Notes: generated by a model from the sequence alone, not told the origin. A DNA stretch of 15,265 nucleotides from Spirochaetaceae bacterium (GCA_016794765.1 JAEUJG010000405.1:1-15265); one strand, 5' to 3'; shown: positions 1 through 7,711, numbered from the stretch's first letter. Made by a program: numbers and translations.

Positions 1-118
1 CCAAATCGCGGAAGGCGCGATCCTGAAAACCGGGTGAAAGTGGTACGAGCGAAACAAGCGAGACCATGGCGGCGGGATGGGCCGGAAGCCCGTCCGAAGC
101 CGCCTGCCGGGAGGGACA

Positions 119-1894
119 ATGAGCGTGGACGTGAAGGCGGCGCCCTTCAACCTGGGCGCGGAGGACGCGGCCTGGGTCGATAGGACGCTGAAGGCGATGA
201 GCCTCGAGGAGAAGGTCGGCCAGATCTTCTTTCTCGAAGGGATGATGACGGGCGGCAAGAAGCTGAACGACATCATCACGAGGTACGGGCCGGGCGGCAT
301 AATGTACCGCCAGGGCCTCACGAAGATCATCGCCAGGGAGCAGCGGCGGCTCCAGGCCCTCTCGAAGATCCCGCTCTTCCTCGCGGCCAATCTCGAGGCG
401 GGAGGCAACGGCCTCGTGAGCGACGGCACCTTCTACGGCAACAACATGACGGTGGGCGCCACGAAGGACGGCGAGAACGCGCGCCGCCTCGGCGAGATCT
501 GCGCGAGGGAGGCGGGGGCGGTGGGCGGCAACATGGCCTTCGCCCCGGTCATCGACCTCAACCTGAACTGGCGCAATCCCATCACCAACACGCGCAGCTT
601 CGGCGACGATCCCGAGCTCGTGGCCAGGATGGGCGCGGCCTACGTGAAGGGCGCGATGGACAATGGCTGCTCCGTCACGATCAAGCATTTTCCCGGCGAC
701 GGCTGCGACGGCCGCGACCAGCACTGCCTCACCACGGTCAACACCCTGTCGGTGGAGGACTGGATGGCCTCCTACGGCGCGGCCTACAAGGCCTGCATCG
801 CTGCGGGGGCAGACGGCCTCATGGTCGGCCACATCGCCTTCCCCGCCTACTGCGACCGCCACGGCAAGCCGGAACTGCGCGACCTGCCGGGCACCCTCAA
901 CCCCCTCCTCCTCCAGAAGCTCCTCCGCGAGGAGCTCGGCTTCAAGGGCCTCACGATGACGGACGCCACCATGATGACCGGCTTCCTACAGGCGATGCCG
1001 CGGCGCGAGGTCGTGCCCCTCAGCATCGCGGCGGGCTGCGACATGTTCCTCTTCCAGCGCAACATGGACGAGGACTTCCGGTTCATGATGGACGGCATCA
1101 AGGACGGCGTCCTCACGGTCGAGCGCGTGGACGAGGCGGTTACCCGGATCCTCGCCACGAAGGCGGCCCGCGGCCTCCACCGGAAGAGCCTCGACGAGCT
1201 CGTTCCCGGCTCCATCCCCGAGGAGCTCCTCGCGCGGCACAAGGCCTGGGCGGTCGAGCTCGCCGACAAGGCCGTCACCCTCGTGAAGGACGAGCAGTCC
1301 CTCCTTCCCCTCGATCCCGCGCGGAAGCCGAAGATCGCCTACATCAAGCTCGGCTCGGACGCCGACATGATGGACCTCTTCAAGAAGCTCAAGGGCTGGA
1401 AGGGGGCGGCGCTCCGCCTGGCCATGAAGGCCTCCGCCCTCGTCAAGAAGCCCGAACCGAAGACGATGGACTACTTCGCCCGGCGCCTCGGCGCCGAGGG
1501 CTTCGTGGTGGAGAGCGTCGACTTCAGCGACATCTTCGCCGTCTTCAAGACCCTGGGCGCGCCCATAGAAGATTTCAAGGCGAAGTACGACGTCGTGATC
1601 TACGCTTCGAACACGCCGCCCCAGTCCAACTCCTCGAGCCTCCTCATCCAGTACGACGGGATGCTCGGCCTCGGCGCTCCCTGGATGGTCCGGGAGGTTC
1701 CGACGATGTTCGTGTCCTTCGCGAGTCCCTACCACCAGTACGACGTGCCGATGATCAAGACCTTCGTCAACGCCTACTCGGCGAACCACGCCATCGTCGA
1801 CCAGCTCGTGGACAAGCTCCTCGGCCGCTCCGCCTTCAAGGGCTCTTCGCCCGTCAAGCTCACGTCGGAGGAGTTCCGGGGGGTTGTCGGGTGA
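119..1894 (+). CDS. NagZ-like GH3 beta-glycosidase, candidate retaining beta-glycoside phosphorylase
   Basis: Glycoside hydrolase family 3 enzyme of 591 residues with no signal peptide, so probably cytoplasmic. The N-terminal barrel (about 20-350) carries the NagZ-type signature from K189 (KHFPGDGCDGRDQH), including the Asp200/His202 dyad that acts as general acid/base in this GH3 subgroup. The likely nucleophile is Asp282 in TMTDAT. A second, GH3_C-like domain follows (about 375-590). The consensus His/Leu inside the signature is Asp194 here. The ATG at 119 is preferred over an upstream in-frame start at 77 because GGGAGG (109-114) lies just before it. First gene of a four-gene operon; its TGA overlaps the next start. 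Members of this dyad subgroup (Cellulomonas fimi Nag3) have been shown to act as phosphorylases. The beta-phosphoglucomutase gene in the same operon makes that reading attractive, with a beta-glucoside as substrate. Plain beta-N-acetylglucosaminidase or beta-glucosidase activity is the alternative. The family is certain; the activity is inferred. Confidence 0.9.
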   Translation: MSVDVKAAPFNLGAEDAAWVDRTLKAMSLEEKVGQIFFLEGMMTGGKKLNDIITRYGPGGIMYRQGLTKIIAREQRRLQALSKIPLFLAANLEAGGNGLVSDGTFYGNNMTVGATKDGENARRLGEICAREAGAVGGNMAFAPVIDLNLNWRNPITNTRSFGDDPELVARMGAAYVKGAMDNGCSVTIKHFPGDGCDGRDQHCLTTVNTLSVEDWMASYGAAYKACIAAGADGLMVGHIAFPAYCDRHGKPELRDLPGTLNPLLLQKLLREELGFKGLTMTDATMMTGFLQAMPRREVVPLSIAAGCDMFLFQRNMDEDFRFMMDGIKDGVLTVERVDEAVTRILATKAARGLHRKSLDELVPGSIPEELLARHKAWAVELADKAVTLVKDEQSLLPLDPARKPKIAYIKLGSDADMMDLFKKLKGWKGAALRLAMKASALVKKPEPKTMDYFARRLGAEGFVVESVDFSDIFAVFKTLGAPIEDFKAKYDVVIYASNTPPQSNSSSLLIQYDGMLGLGAPWMVREVPTMFVSFASPYHQYDVPMIKTFVNAYSANHAIVDQLVDKLLGRSAFKGSSPVKLTSEEFRGVVG

Positions 1895-2721
1895 AAGGCA
1901 AAATGATCCTTCCGATCGCCATCGCGGCGGCGATCGTCGTACTTATGATGATCTTCACCGGAGCCGACGGGGCCGTCTCCGGCGCCCTGGCCGGCAAGGC
2001 GAGGTGGTTCGCGAGGAGCTTCGAGACGATCGGCCAGCTTCCCTTCGTCCTCGTCGTCCTCGTCGCGCCCCAACTCCTCTTCTTCTGCGGCAAGACCAGG
2101 GCGGCCTGGGTCCGCGTCCTCATGGCGGTTCCCGCTTTCGCGTCTTCGGCCCTCGGCGCCTTTTTCGCGGCCTTCCAGACCGCCATGTACATCCACGGCG
2201 AGGAGGGCTTCGAGCCGAAGGCGGCGATGCCCTGGCTGGCCCTCGCCGCCCTGGCCCTCGTCGCGGCGACCGCCCTCGTCCTCCGGCGGATCGACCGCGG
2301 GCGCCTCGTCCCCGCGCGCCGCTTCGCCCTCATAGGCCTCTGCCTCGTCTTCGCGGACGTGTTAACGGTCGAGACGCTCAAGAACACCTTCGGCCGCGCG
2401 AGGCCCCGTGAAATCGGCGTCGACGGCGCGGTCTTCGGCCGGTGGTTCGAGCTCCACGGCAAGACCGGGCGCAAGTCCTTCCCCTCCGGCCACTCGGCCT
2501 ACGCCTTCGGCGCCGTCGTCTGGGCATTTCTTTTCAAGGAGGGCGGCGCGGCAAGGCGCAAAACCTTCCGGCTCGGGCTTCTTTTCGGCGCGCTCACCGC
2601 CCTTTCGCGCGTCCTGATCGCGGCGCATTGGCCGACCGACGTCACCGCGGGCGCCGCCATCACCCTCGCCTACGTCGGCGTCCTCGCCGTCATCTTCAAG
2701 GACAAGGAGAGACTCGCATGA
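1891..2721 (+). CDS. PAP2-family membrane phosphatase
   Basis: Integral membrane phosphatase of the PAP2 / type 2 phosphatidic acid phosphatase family. All three phosphatase motifs are intact: K164-x6-R171-P172, P198-S-G-H201, and S239-R-x5-H246-x3-D250. His201 and His246 are the expected catalytic pair. Several hydrophobic helices surround them (about 5-22, 45-68, 80-100, 112-130, 146-160, 203-215, 225-245, 253-268). The start is a GTG at 1891 that overlaps the GH3 stop by 4 bases (GTGA). An in-frame ATG four codons later (1903) is a possible alternative. The family removes phosphate from lipid phosphates or undecaprenyl pyrophosphate, and some members act on sugar or nucleotide phosphates. 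Its place between a glycosidase and a sugar symporter is unusual. It overlaps the next gene by 4 bases (ATGA), so it is co-transcribed and probably translationally coupled. The substrate cannot be told from sequence. Confidence 0.9.
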   Translation: MKGKMILPIAIAAAIVVLMMIFTGADGAVSGALAGKARWFARSFETIGQLPFVLVVLVAPQLLFFCGKTRAAWVRVLMAVPAFASSALGAFFAAFQTAMYIHGEEGFEPKAAMPWLALAALALVAATALVLRRIDRGRLVPARRFALIGLCLVFADVLTVETLKNTFGRARPREIGVDGAVFGRWFELHGKTGRKSFPSGHSAYAFGAVVWAFLFKEGGAARRKTFRLGLLFGALTALSRVLIAAHWPTDVTAGAAITLAYVGVLAVIFKDKERLA

Positions 2722-4109
2722 AGAAAGATTCCTTCGGCACCGCAGGCATCCAGGCCCAAAAGATCGGCTTTGGCGAGAAAGTGGGCTACGGCCTCGGCGA
2801 TTTCGCCAGCAACCTCGTGTGGGGAGCGGTCGGCTCCTTCATGGTCTTTTTCTACACCGACATAGCGGGCATCGCCGCGGCCGCGATCGGCACGGTGATG
2901 CTCATCTCCCGCATCTTCGACGGCTTCTCCGACATCCTCATGGGCATCGTCATGGACAAGACAAAATCGAGGCACGGGAAGGCCAGGCCCTGGCTCCTCT
3001 GGATGGCCATACCCTACGGCGTCTCGGCCGTCCTCCTCTTCACCGTGCCGCCCTTCGGCGAGACCGGGAAGATCATCTACGCCTTCGTCACCTACAACCT
3101 CGCGACCACCGTCATCTACACCGCCATCAACATTCCCTACGGCGCGATGACCGCCCTCATCACGCAGGATCAGTACCAGCGCACCGTCATCAACATATTC
3201 CGCATGGTCTTCGCCATGGTCGGAGCCCTCTTCGTCAACATGGCCACCGTGCCGCTCGTCGGCGCGATGGGCGGCGGCGCGACCGGCTGGCAGCGCGCCT
3301 TCATGGTCTACGGCGCGGTCGGGGCCGTCATCTTCATGATGTGCTTCTTCTCCACCAGGGAACGCGTGAAGCCGGCCCAGGCCGAGAAGGCGGTAGTCCC
3401 CGTCAAGGAGGGCATCAAGGCCCTCAAGTACAACAAGCCCTGGATGATCATGCTCGCCCTCGGCCTCTGCGTCTTCATCGGCCAGGGACTCGGCGGCGCC
3501 AACATCTACTACGCCCAGTACATCCTCGGCGACGCGGGCAAGATGAGCCTCCTCATGATGGCCCAGTTCCTGCCGCTGATCGTCGGGCTTTTCGCCATGG
3601 CCCCTGTCATCAAGAGGCACGGCAAGCGCAACACCGCCCTCGCGGGGAGCGTCATCGGCATCGGCGGAAGCCTCGTCCAGATCGCGGCCCCGACCTCCTT
3701 CGTCCCCGTCCTCGTCGGCATGGCGATCAAGGGTTTCGCGATGGCGCCCCTCGCGGGCACCGTCTTCGCGATGATCGCCGACACCATCGAGTACGGGGAG
3801 TGGAAATCCGGCGTCCGGACCGAAGGCCTCGTCTATTCGGCCGCGAGTTTCGGCGGCAAGGTGGGCTCCGGCGTCGGCGTCGGCATGGTGGGATGGATCC
3901 TGGCCTGGGGAGGCTATGTCGCCGGCGCCCCGACCCAGTCCGCGAACGCCCTGTTCGCGATCAAGGCGATGTTCCTCTACATCCCCGTCGCCATCTCGGC
4001 GATCACGATCCTCCTCCTCCTCGCCTACAAACTCGACAAGCAGTATCCCATGATCGTGGAGGAGCTCCACAGGCGGAACAACGGCGGCGCGGAAGGACGG
4101 CAGGCCTAG
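2718..4109 (+). CDS. GPH-family (MelB-type) sugar:cation symporter
   Basis: Major facilitator transporter of the glycoside-pentoside-hexuronide (GPH) family, 463 residues, about twelve transmembrane helices, inner membrane. The diagnostic loop D80-K-T-K-S-R-x-G-K-x-R-P-W92 follows the second helix, as in MelB, LacS and XynB-type symporters. A GEKVGYGLGDFASN segment near the N-terminus is also typical. A longer open frame begins upstream at 2442, but the ATG at 2718 aligns with the family start and overlaps the PAP2 stop (ATGA). The purine-rich AAGGAGAG at 2703-2710 serves as ribosome binding site. The likely role is uptake of the disaccharide or glycoside processed by the GH3 enzyme, driven by Na+ or H+. 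There is no LacS-like C-terminal EIIA domain. The exact sugar is unknown. Confidence 0.93.
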   Translation: MKKDSFGTAGIQAQKIGFGEKVGYGLGDFASNLVWGAVGSFMVFFYTDIAGIAAAAIGTVMLISRIFDGFSDILMGIVMDKTKSRHGKARPWLLWMAIPYGVSAVLLFTVPPFGETGKIIYAFVTYNLATTVIYTAINIPYGAMTALITQDQYQRTVINIFRMVFAMVGALFVNMATVPLVGAMGGGATGWQRAFMVYGAVGAVIFMMCFFSTRERVKPAQAEKAVVPVKEGIKALKYNKPWMIMLALGLCVFIGQGLGGANIYYAQYILGDAGKMSLLMMAQFLPLIVGLFAMAPVIKRHGKRNTALAGSVIGIGGSLVQIAAPTSFVPVLVGMAIKGFAMAPLAGTVFAMIADTIEYGEWKSGVRTEGLVYSAASFGGKVGSGVGVGMVGWILAWGGYVAGAPTQSANALFAIKAMFLYIPVAISAITILLLLAYKLDKQYPMIVEELHRRNNGGAEGRQA

Positions 4110-4110
4110 C

Positions 4111-4803
4111 ATGGTCCCGGCCCTGTCTGTCCGCGGAACGGCCACGCCGGGGGCCGTTCTCTTCGACCTCGACGGGGTCGTGACCGACACCGCCGGGCGG
4201 CATTCCGCCGCCTGGCGGCGACTGGCCCTCGAACTTCGCTGGCGCTTCGACGAGGATCTCCATGACGCCCTCCGGGGCGTCGGCCGGCTCGACGCCCTGG
4301 CCATGCTCGCGCGCCGCAACGGCTTGAGCCTGCCCGCGGATGAGGCGACGCGCCTCGCCGACCGCAAGAACGGCTACTACGTGGAGTCCTTGGCCGGCCT
4401 CCGGCCGGCCGACATCCTGCCGGGCGTAGAGCGGCTCCTGGACGAGCTCGAAGCCGCCGGCATCCGGACGGCCCTCGCCTCGGCGAGCCGCAACGCACCG
4501 GCGATAATCGCAATGCTTGGAATCGCGCGACGCTTTACCGCGGTGGTGGATCCGGACGGGATGCCCGGCAAGCCCCATCCCGCCATTTTCCTCGAGGCGG
4601 CCAGGCTCGTCGGTTCGGAGCCCTCGCTCTGCGTCGGCATCGAGGACGCCCAGGCCGGCGTCGACGCCATCAAGGCCGCGGGCATGAAGGCCGTGGCCGT
4701 CGGCGGCGACCTTCGCGGCGCGGATGCCGCGGTGGGCGACACCGAAGGTCTTACCCTCGGCCTCTTGATGAGCCTGTTCGCCGCCCGAGAGGGCGGCCCA
4801 TGA
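4111..4803 (+). CDS. pgmB: beta-phosphoglucomutase (HAD superfamily)
   Basis: HAD-superfamily phosphomutase of 230 residues, close to the family's usual length, cytoplasmic. It converts beta-D-glucose 1-phosphate to glucose 6-phosphate through a phospho-aspartate. Visible family marks are nucleophile Asp19 and acid/base Asp21 in FDLDGVVTDT; a cap-domain HSAAWRRLA stretch (31-39) and the substrate loop LRGVGR (54-59); S124-A-S-R-N128 (usually SASKN); Lys154 in the GKPHP motif; and the Mg ligands Glu178/Asp179 in GIEDAQAG. The LRGVxR and SAS(K/R)N loops separate beta-phosphoglucomutase from generic HAD phosphatases. It starts 1 base after the symporter stop, with a weak GGAAGGA upstream, so coupling is likely. 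It closes the operon and implies that beta-glucose 1-phosphate is formed by one of the operon's enzymes. There is no GH65 maltose/trehalose phosphorylase here, and the GH3 enzyme is the only candidate source. Confidence 0.9.
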   Translation: MVPALSVRGTATPGAVLFDLDGVVTDTAGRHSAAWRRLALELRWRFDEDLHDALRGVGRLDALAMLARRNGLSLPADEATRLADRKNGYYVESLAGLRPADILPGVERLLDELEAAGIRTALASASRNAPAIIAMLGIARRFTAVVDPDGMPGKPHPAIFLEAARLVGSEPSLCVGIEDAQAGVDAIKAAGMKAVAVGGDLRGADAAVGDTEGLTLGLLMSLFAAREGGP

Positions 4804-4816
4804 GCGGTCTTTTTTT
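4780..4816 (+). terminator. Candidate terminator at the end of the GH3-pgmB operon
   Basis: A perfect 7-bp GC stem (GCCGCCC / GGGCGGC, 4780-4786 and 4791-4797) closes on a GAGA tetraloop inside the last codons of the mutase gene. A run of seven T (4810-4816), striking in this GC-rich sequence, follows. The 12-nt gap between stem and T-run is longer than in a classic intrinsic terminator. A second GC-rich inverted repeat (GCGACG at 4818-4823, CGTCGC at 4841-4846) follows at once. Confidence 0.45.
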
Positions 4817-4891
4817 CGCGACGGCCGGCGCCGCCGGGCGCGTCGCCGCCAAGTGACAGGATACGGACAAAATCCGAACAAGGGGGGAAAC

Positions 4892-5869
4892 ATGGACGTC
4901 GAGATCCGACCGGGGCCGAAGGGGCTCGAGGGCGGCCAGCCATGGCCTGGCACCGAAGAGGAGATGAAAAAGGCGGGACTCGCCAATCCCGGCATGATGA
5001 AGGTCATGAAGCTCATGCCGAAGCGGCTCCTCGCCAAGAAGATCCGCGGGATGATGGGCTCCGAGAACCGGAACATCGCGAAAGGCAAGCTTGCGGAAAA
5101 TACCTTTGGAATCGCCGGACCGAACGGCGCCGTTCCCGTGAGGAGCTACAGGCCCGAGGGCGGCGCGACGGGCCTTCCGGTCTTCGTCTACTTCCACGGC
5201 GGCGGCTGGATCGGCGGCAGCGTCGGCGTCGTGGAGAACATCTGCCGCGGCGTCGCGGACCGGGGCGACTGCGTGGCGCTCAATGTCGACTACCGTCTTG
5301 CGCCGGAGCATCCCTTCCCGCAGGGACTCGAGGACTGCCGGGCCGTCGCCGAATGGTCGTTGGCCCACGCAACCGAGCTTGGCGGGGATCCTTCCAAGGT
5401 GATCCTCGCCGGCGACTCCGCGGGCGGCAATCTCGCGACGGTCCTTGCCCTGATGGCGAGGGACGCTGGCCGGTCCGCCTACAAGGGCCAGGTCCTCATC
5501 TACGCCGCGGTGGACATGAACATGGATCCGGGCGGGGAGAAGGGCGGGGCGAATCCCCTCGGCGACCTCATCCCGAACTGGTACCTGAAAGGCGATCTGG
5601 CCCTCATGAGGGATCCGCGGGTGTCGCCGACCTGCGCCAATGACCACCGGGGTCTTCCCGCGGCCCTCGTCATCACCGCCGAGTACTGCTTCATCCGCGG
5701 GCAGGGCGAAGACTATGCGCGGAAGCTCGCGGCCGCGGGCGTTCCGGTGAAGGCTCTCCGCTACAACGGCCTCGGCCACGCCTTCCTTGACAAGGTCGGC
5801 TTGTGGCCCGAGTCCGACGTGTGCATCGAGGACATCGGCGCATGGATCAAGGAGACCTGCGGGACCTGA
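4892..5869 (+). CDS. HSL-type alpha/beta hydrolase lacking the usual catalytic Asp
   Basis: Alpha/beta hydrolase of the hormone-sensitive-lipase/acetyl esterase group, 325 residues, no signal peptide. The oxyanion-hole motif HGGGW begins at His102. The nucleophile elbow is G-D-S176-A-G-G, and the catalytic His is His296 in GLGHAFL. In this family the third triad member is the first Asp of a DPLRDEG segment after the AE[FY] strand. Here the aligned segment is AEYCFIRGQGEDY, with Cys266 in the Asp position and neighbouring acids changed too, so the canonical triad is incomplete. The start at 4892 is chosen over 4853 because AAGGGGGG (4880-4887) sits 4 bases before it. The gene is 88 bases after pgmB, beyond a possible terminator, so it may be separate or loosely linked. 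Possible roles include deacylating acylated glycosides or xenobiotic esters. Activity is uncertain given the missing Asp. Confidence 0.87.
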   Translation: MDVEIRPGPKGLEGGQPWPGTEEEMKKAGLANPGMMKVMKLMPKRLLAKKIRGMMGSENRNIAKGKLAENTFGIAGPNGAVPVRSYRPEGGATGLPVFVYFHGGGWIGGSVGVVENICRGVADRGDCVALNVDYRLAPEHPFPQGLEDCRAVAEWSLAHATELGGDPSKVILAGDSAGGNLATVLALMARDAGRSAYKGQVLIYAAVDMNMDPGGEKGGANPLGDLIPNWYLKGDLALMRDPRVSPTCANDHRGLPAALVITAEYCFIRGQGEDYARKLAAAGVPVKALRYNGLGHAFLDKVGLWPESDVCIEDIGAWIKETCGT

Positions 5870-5950
5870 TCACGGGAGGCAGCGGATCGGCTCCGCGTCC
5901 GCTTCCGCGGCATGAGGCTGTCAGGCGCGGCGGCGAGGTCCAAGGAGCCG

Positions 5951-6025
5951 CTCGAGGCCCTGGTCGACAAGCTCTTGGGCCGGTCCGGGTTCGAGGGCGT
6001 GAACCCCGTCGATCCGTTCCGCGGC
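5951..6025 (+). pseudogene. Remnant of a GH3 C-terminus
   Basis: Twenty-five codons whose translation (LEALVDKLLGRSGFEGVNPV, then DPFRG) closely matches the C-terminus of the GH3 enzyme earlier in this window (DQLVDKLLGRSAFKGSSPVK). The stretch lies between the esterase stop and the nucleotidase start. It has no start, no ribosome binding site and no recognisable GH3 sequence upstream. By chance it is in frame with the nucleotidase. I read it as the last trace of a second, deleted GH3 gene. The rest of the 288-base gap (5870-6157) shows no gene. Confidence 0.6.
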
Positions 6026-6157
6026 GGGCCGCCGGACCGGACACGCCGGCGGCCGATATTCCGGCTTTTCCGGTGGAGGAACCTGCGTCCGCGGAGCCCG
6101 GAGAAGGCCGGACCCGCGACGGCATGGATACAAATCTCGATCGACAAGGAGAAAGTT

Positions 6158-7696
6158 ATGCGACATGTTGCCAAAAGGATCATGGCCATGGCGATCGCGT
6201 TCGCCGTGGCGGCCGCGGGCGGTGTTTCAGCCGCCGAAGGGCGGGCGGGCGACTTTACCCTGGCCGTCGTCTGCACCAACGACACCCACGGTTACGGGCT
6301 TACTCCCAACGCGAAGAACATCGGCTTCAACCGCGTGCGGGGGTATGTCGATTCCCTCCGGTCCGAGGGGAACGCCGTTCTCCTCCTCGACTCCGGCGAC
6401 GCGATAGCCGGCAACGCCATGACCAACCTGGACCGCGGCGACGGCTCGGTCGCCGTCCTCAACGCGGTCCAGTACGACGCCATGGCGATGGGAAACCATG
6501 AGAGCGACTTTGGAGTCGAGCGACTCCTCGAGCTCAAGGCCAAGATGGGCTACCCCTTCCTGGCGGCGAACGTCAAATACCAGGGCAAGGCCCCCTTCCA
6601 GGCCTATGTGGTCAAGACCGTCAATGGCGTGAATGTCGCCGTCGTCGGCGTCGTGACCCCCGAGTACGCGCGCCAGGAGCTCGCGGTCGAGGATCCCGTC
6701 GACACGCTCGCCAGGCTCATGCCCGAGCTCAGGCTGAAGGCGGGCGTGGTGATCGTGCTGGCCCACCTTGGCGAGGAGCGGCGGTTCACCGCGAAGAGGC
6801 TTGCGGAGAAAGTCCAGGGCATCGATCTCATCCTGGACGGACACGACCACCTCGCCACGCCCGGCGGAATCACGGTCGGCGATACCCTGATCCTCAATTC
6901 CGGCGCGGAGCTGAACAATATCGGCCATGCCACGCTTTCCGTCTCAGGTGGCAAGGTCGTCGCCAAGACGGCCCGTCTCGTCAACATGACCGACGAGCGG
7001 CTCAAGGCCGCCGACTCCCAGCCGGTCAGCGCGGCGATCGCCGGCGTCGCCAGGCAGGGCGACGCGATCCTCAAGAAGGTTGTCGCGACCTCTCCCGTCG
7101 ATCTCGTCGGAGAGCGGACGATCATCCGCAAGGACGACACCAATCTTGGCCGCCTCGTCACGGACGCCTTCCGGGCAGACGCGGGCGCGGACGCCGCCAT
7201 CATGAACGCGGGATGGATCAGGGCCGGCGCGAAGGCAGGCCCGGTAACCATGCAGGACGTCCTCAACATCCTCGCGATGGGGGGCTCCGTCGTCACCATC
7301 CCGATGAACGGGGGTGAGATCGCGAAGGCCATGGAGCTCGGCTTCTCCCTCTATCCCGAGATCAACGGCGCGTTTTTCCAGGTGAGCGGGATCACCTTCG
7401 ATGTCGACACCCTGAAACCCTTCGGACAGCGCGTCGGCAACATCATGGTGGGCGGGAAGGCGATCGAGGCCGACAGGTTCTACAAGGTCGCCGTGCTCGA
7501 CATCCTCGCGAACCTCGGCATACAGGGCCGGACCACGGGGGCGGTTGTCTCGGGAATGGACACCAAGCCGTTTGGCATTTTCGGCGGCGGCATCCTGAGG
7601 ACGAACAGCGTCTCAACCGAGGCTCTCGCGAACTACCTCTCGACGAACGCGAACGCCTTCAAGGCTATCGAGGCCCGCCGCATGAACATCAAGTAG
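6158..7696 (+). CDS. Secreted 5'-nucleotidase/UshA-family metallophosphoesterase
   Basis: Exported bimetal phosphoesterase, 512 residues. A Sec signal peptide (basic start, hydrophobic 8-24, likely cleavage near VSA-AEG at about 25/26) points to the periplasm or outside. The N-terminal metallophosphatase domain has the full motif set: D42-T-H44 in TNDTHG, D78-S-G-D81, G-N-H114-E, His203 in LAHLG and H229-D-H231. The C-terminal 5_nucleotid_C domain (about 300-490) binds substrate. Its usual NxGGIR loop reads NAGWIRA here, with Trp353 in place of Gly. The ATG at 6158 is chosen over an upstream in-frame start at 5912 because it gives a clean signal peptide and has AAGGAG (6146-6151) six bases before it. 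No cell-wall or lipid anchor is seen. The likely role is dephosphorylating extracellular nucleotides or related phosphoesters for salvage. It stands alone and is followed by a hairpin. Confidence 0.92.
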   Translation: MRHVAKRIMAMAIAFAVAAAGGVSAAEGRAGDFTLAVVCTNDTHGYGLTPNAKNIGFNRVRGYVDSLRSEGNAVLLLDSGDAIAGNAMTNLDRGDGSVAVLNAVQYDAMAMGNHESDFGVERLLELKAKMGYPFLAANVKYQGKAPFQAYVVKTVNGVNVAVVGVVTPEYARQELAVEDPVDTLARLMPELRLKAGVVIVLAHLGEERRFTAKRLAEKVQGIDLILDGHDHLATPGGITVGDTLILNSGAELNNIGHATLSVSGGKVVAKTARLVNMTDERLKAADSQPVSAAIAGVARQGDAILKKVVATSPVDLVGERTIIRKDDTNLGRLVTDAFRADAGADAAIMNAGWIRAGAKAGPVTMQDVLNILAMGGSVVTIPMNGGEIAKAMELGFSLYPEINGAFFQVSGITFDVDTLKPFGQRVGNIMVGGKAIEADRFYKVAVLDILANLGIQGRTTGAVVSGMDTKPFGIFGGGILRTNSVSTEALANYLSTNANAFKAIEARRMNIK

Positions 7697-7711
7697 GGGC
7701 CTGCGCGGAAT

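Noticed and set aside
1..118. Possible tail of an upstream gene (QIAEGAILKTG then stop at 35-37) and an 18-codon ORF at 66-122 that ends on the GH3 start (ATGA)
   Set aside because: Both are too short to tell from chance. The first has no recognisable family, and the second has no ribosome binding site and an uninformative sequence.
2670..4367. Minus-strand open frame of 565 codons across the symporter gene
   Set aside because: Antisense shadow rich in Asp, His and Glu, as produced by the complement of hydrophobic codons; no motif.
4804..4891. Promoter for the esterase gene in the 88-base gap
   Set aside because: No convincing -35/-10 pair could be placed; only GC-rich inverted repeats and the ribosome binding site are clear.
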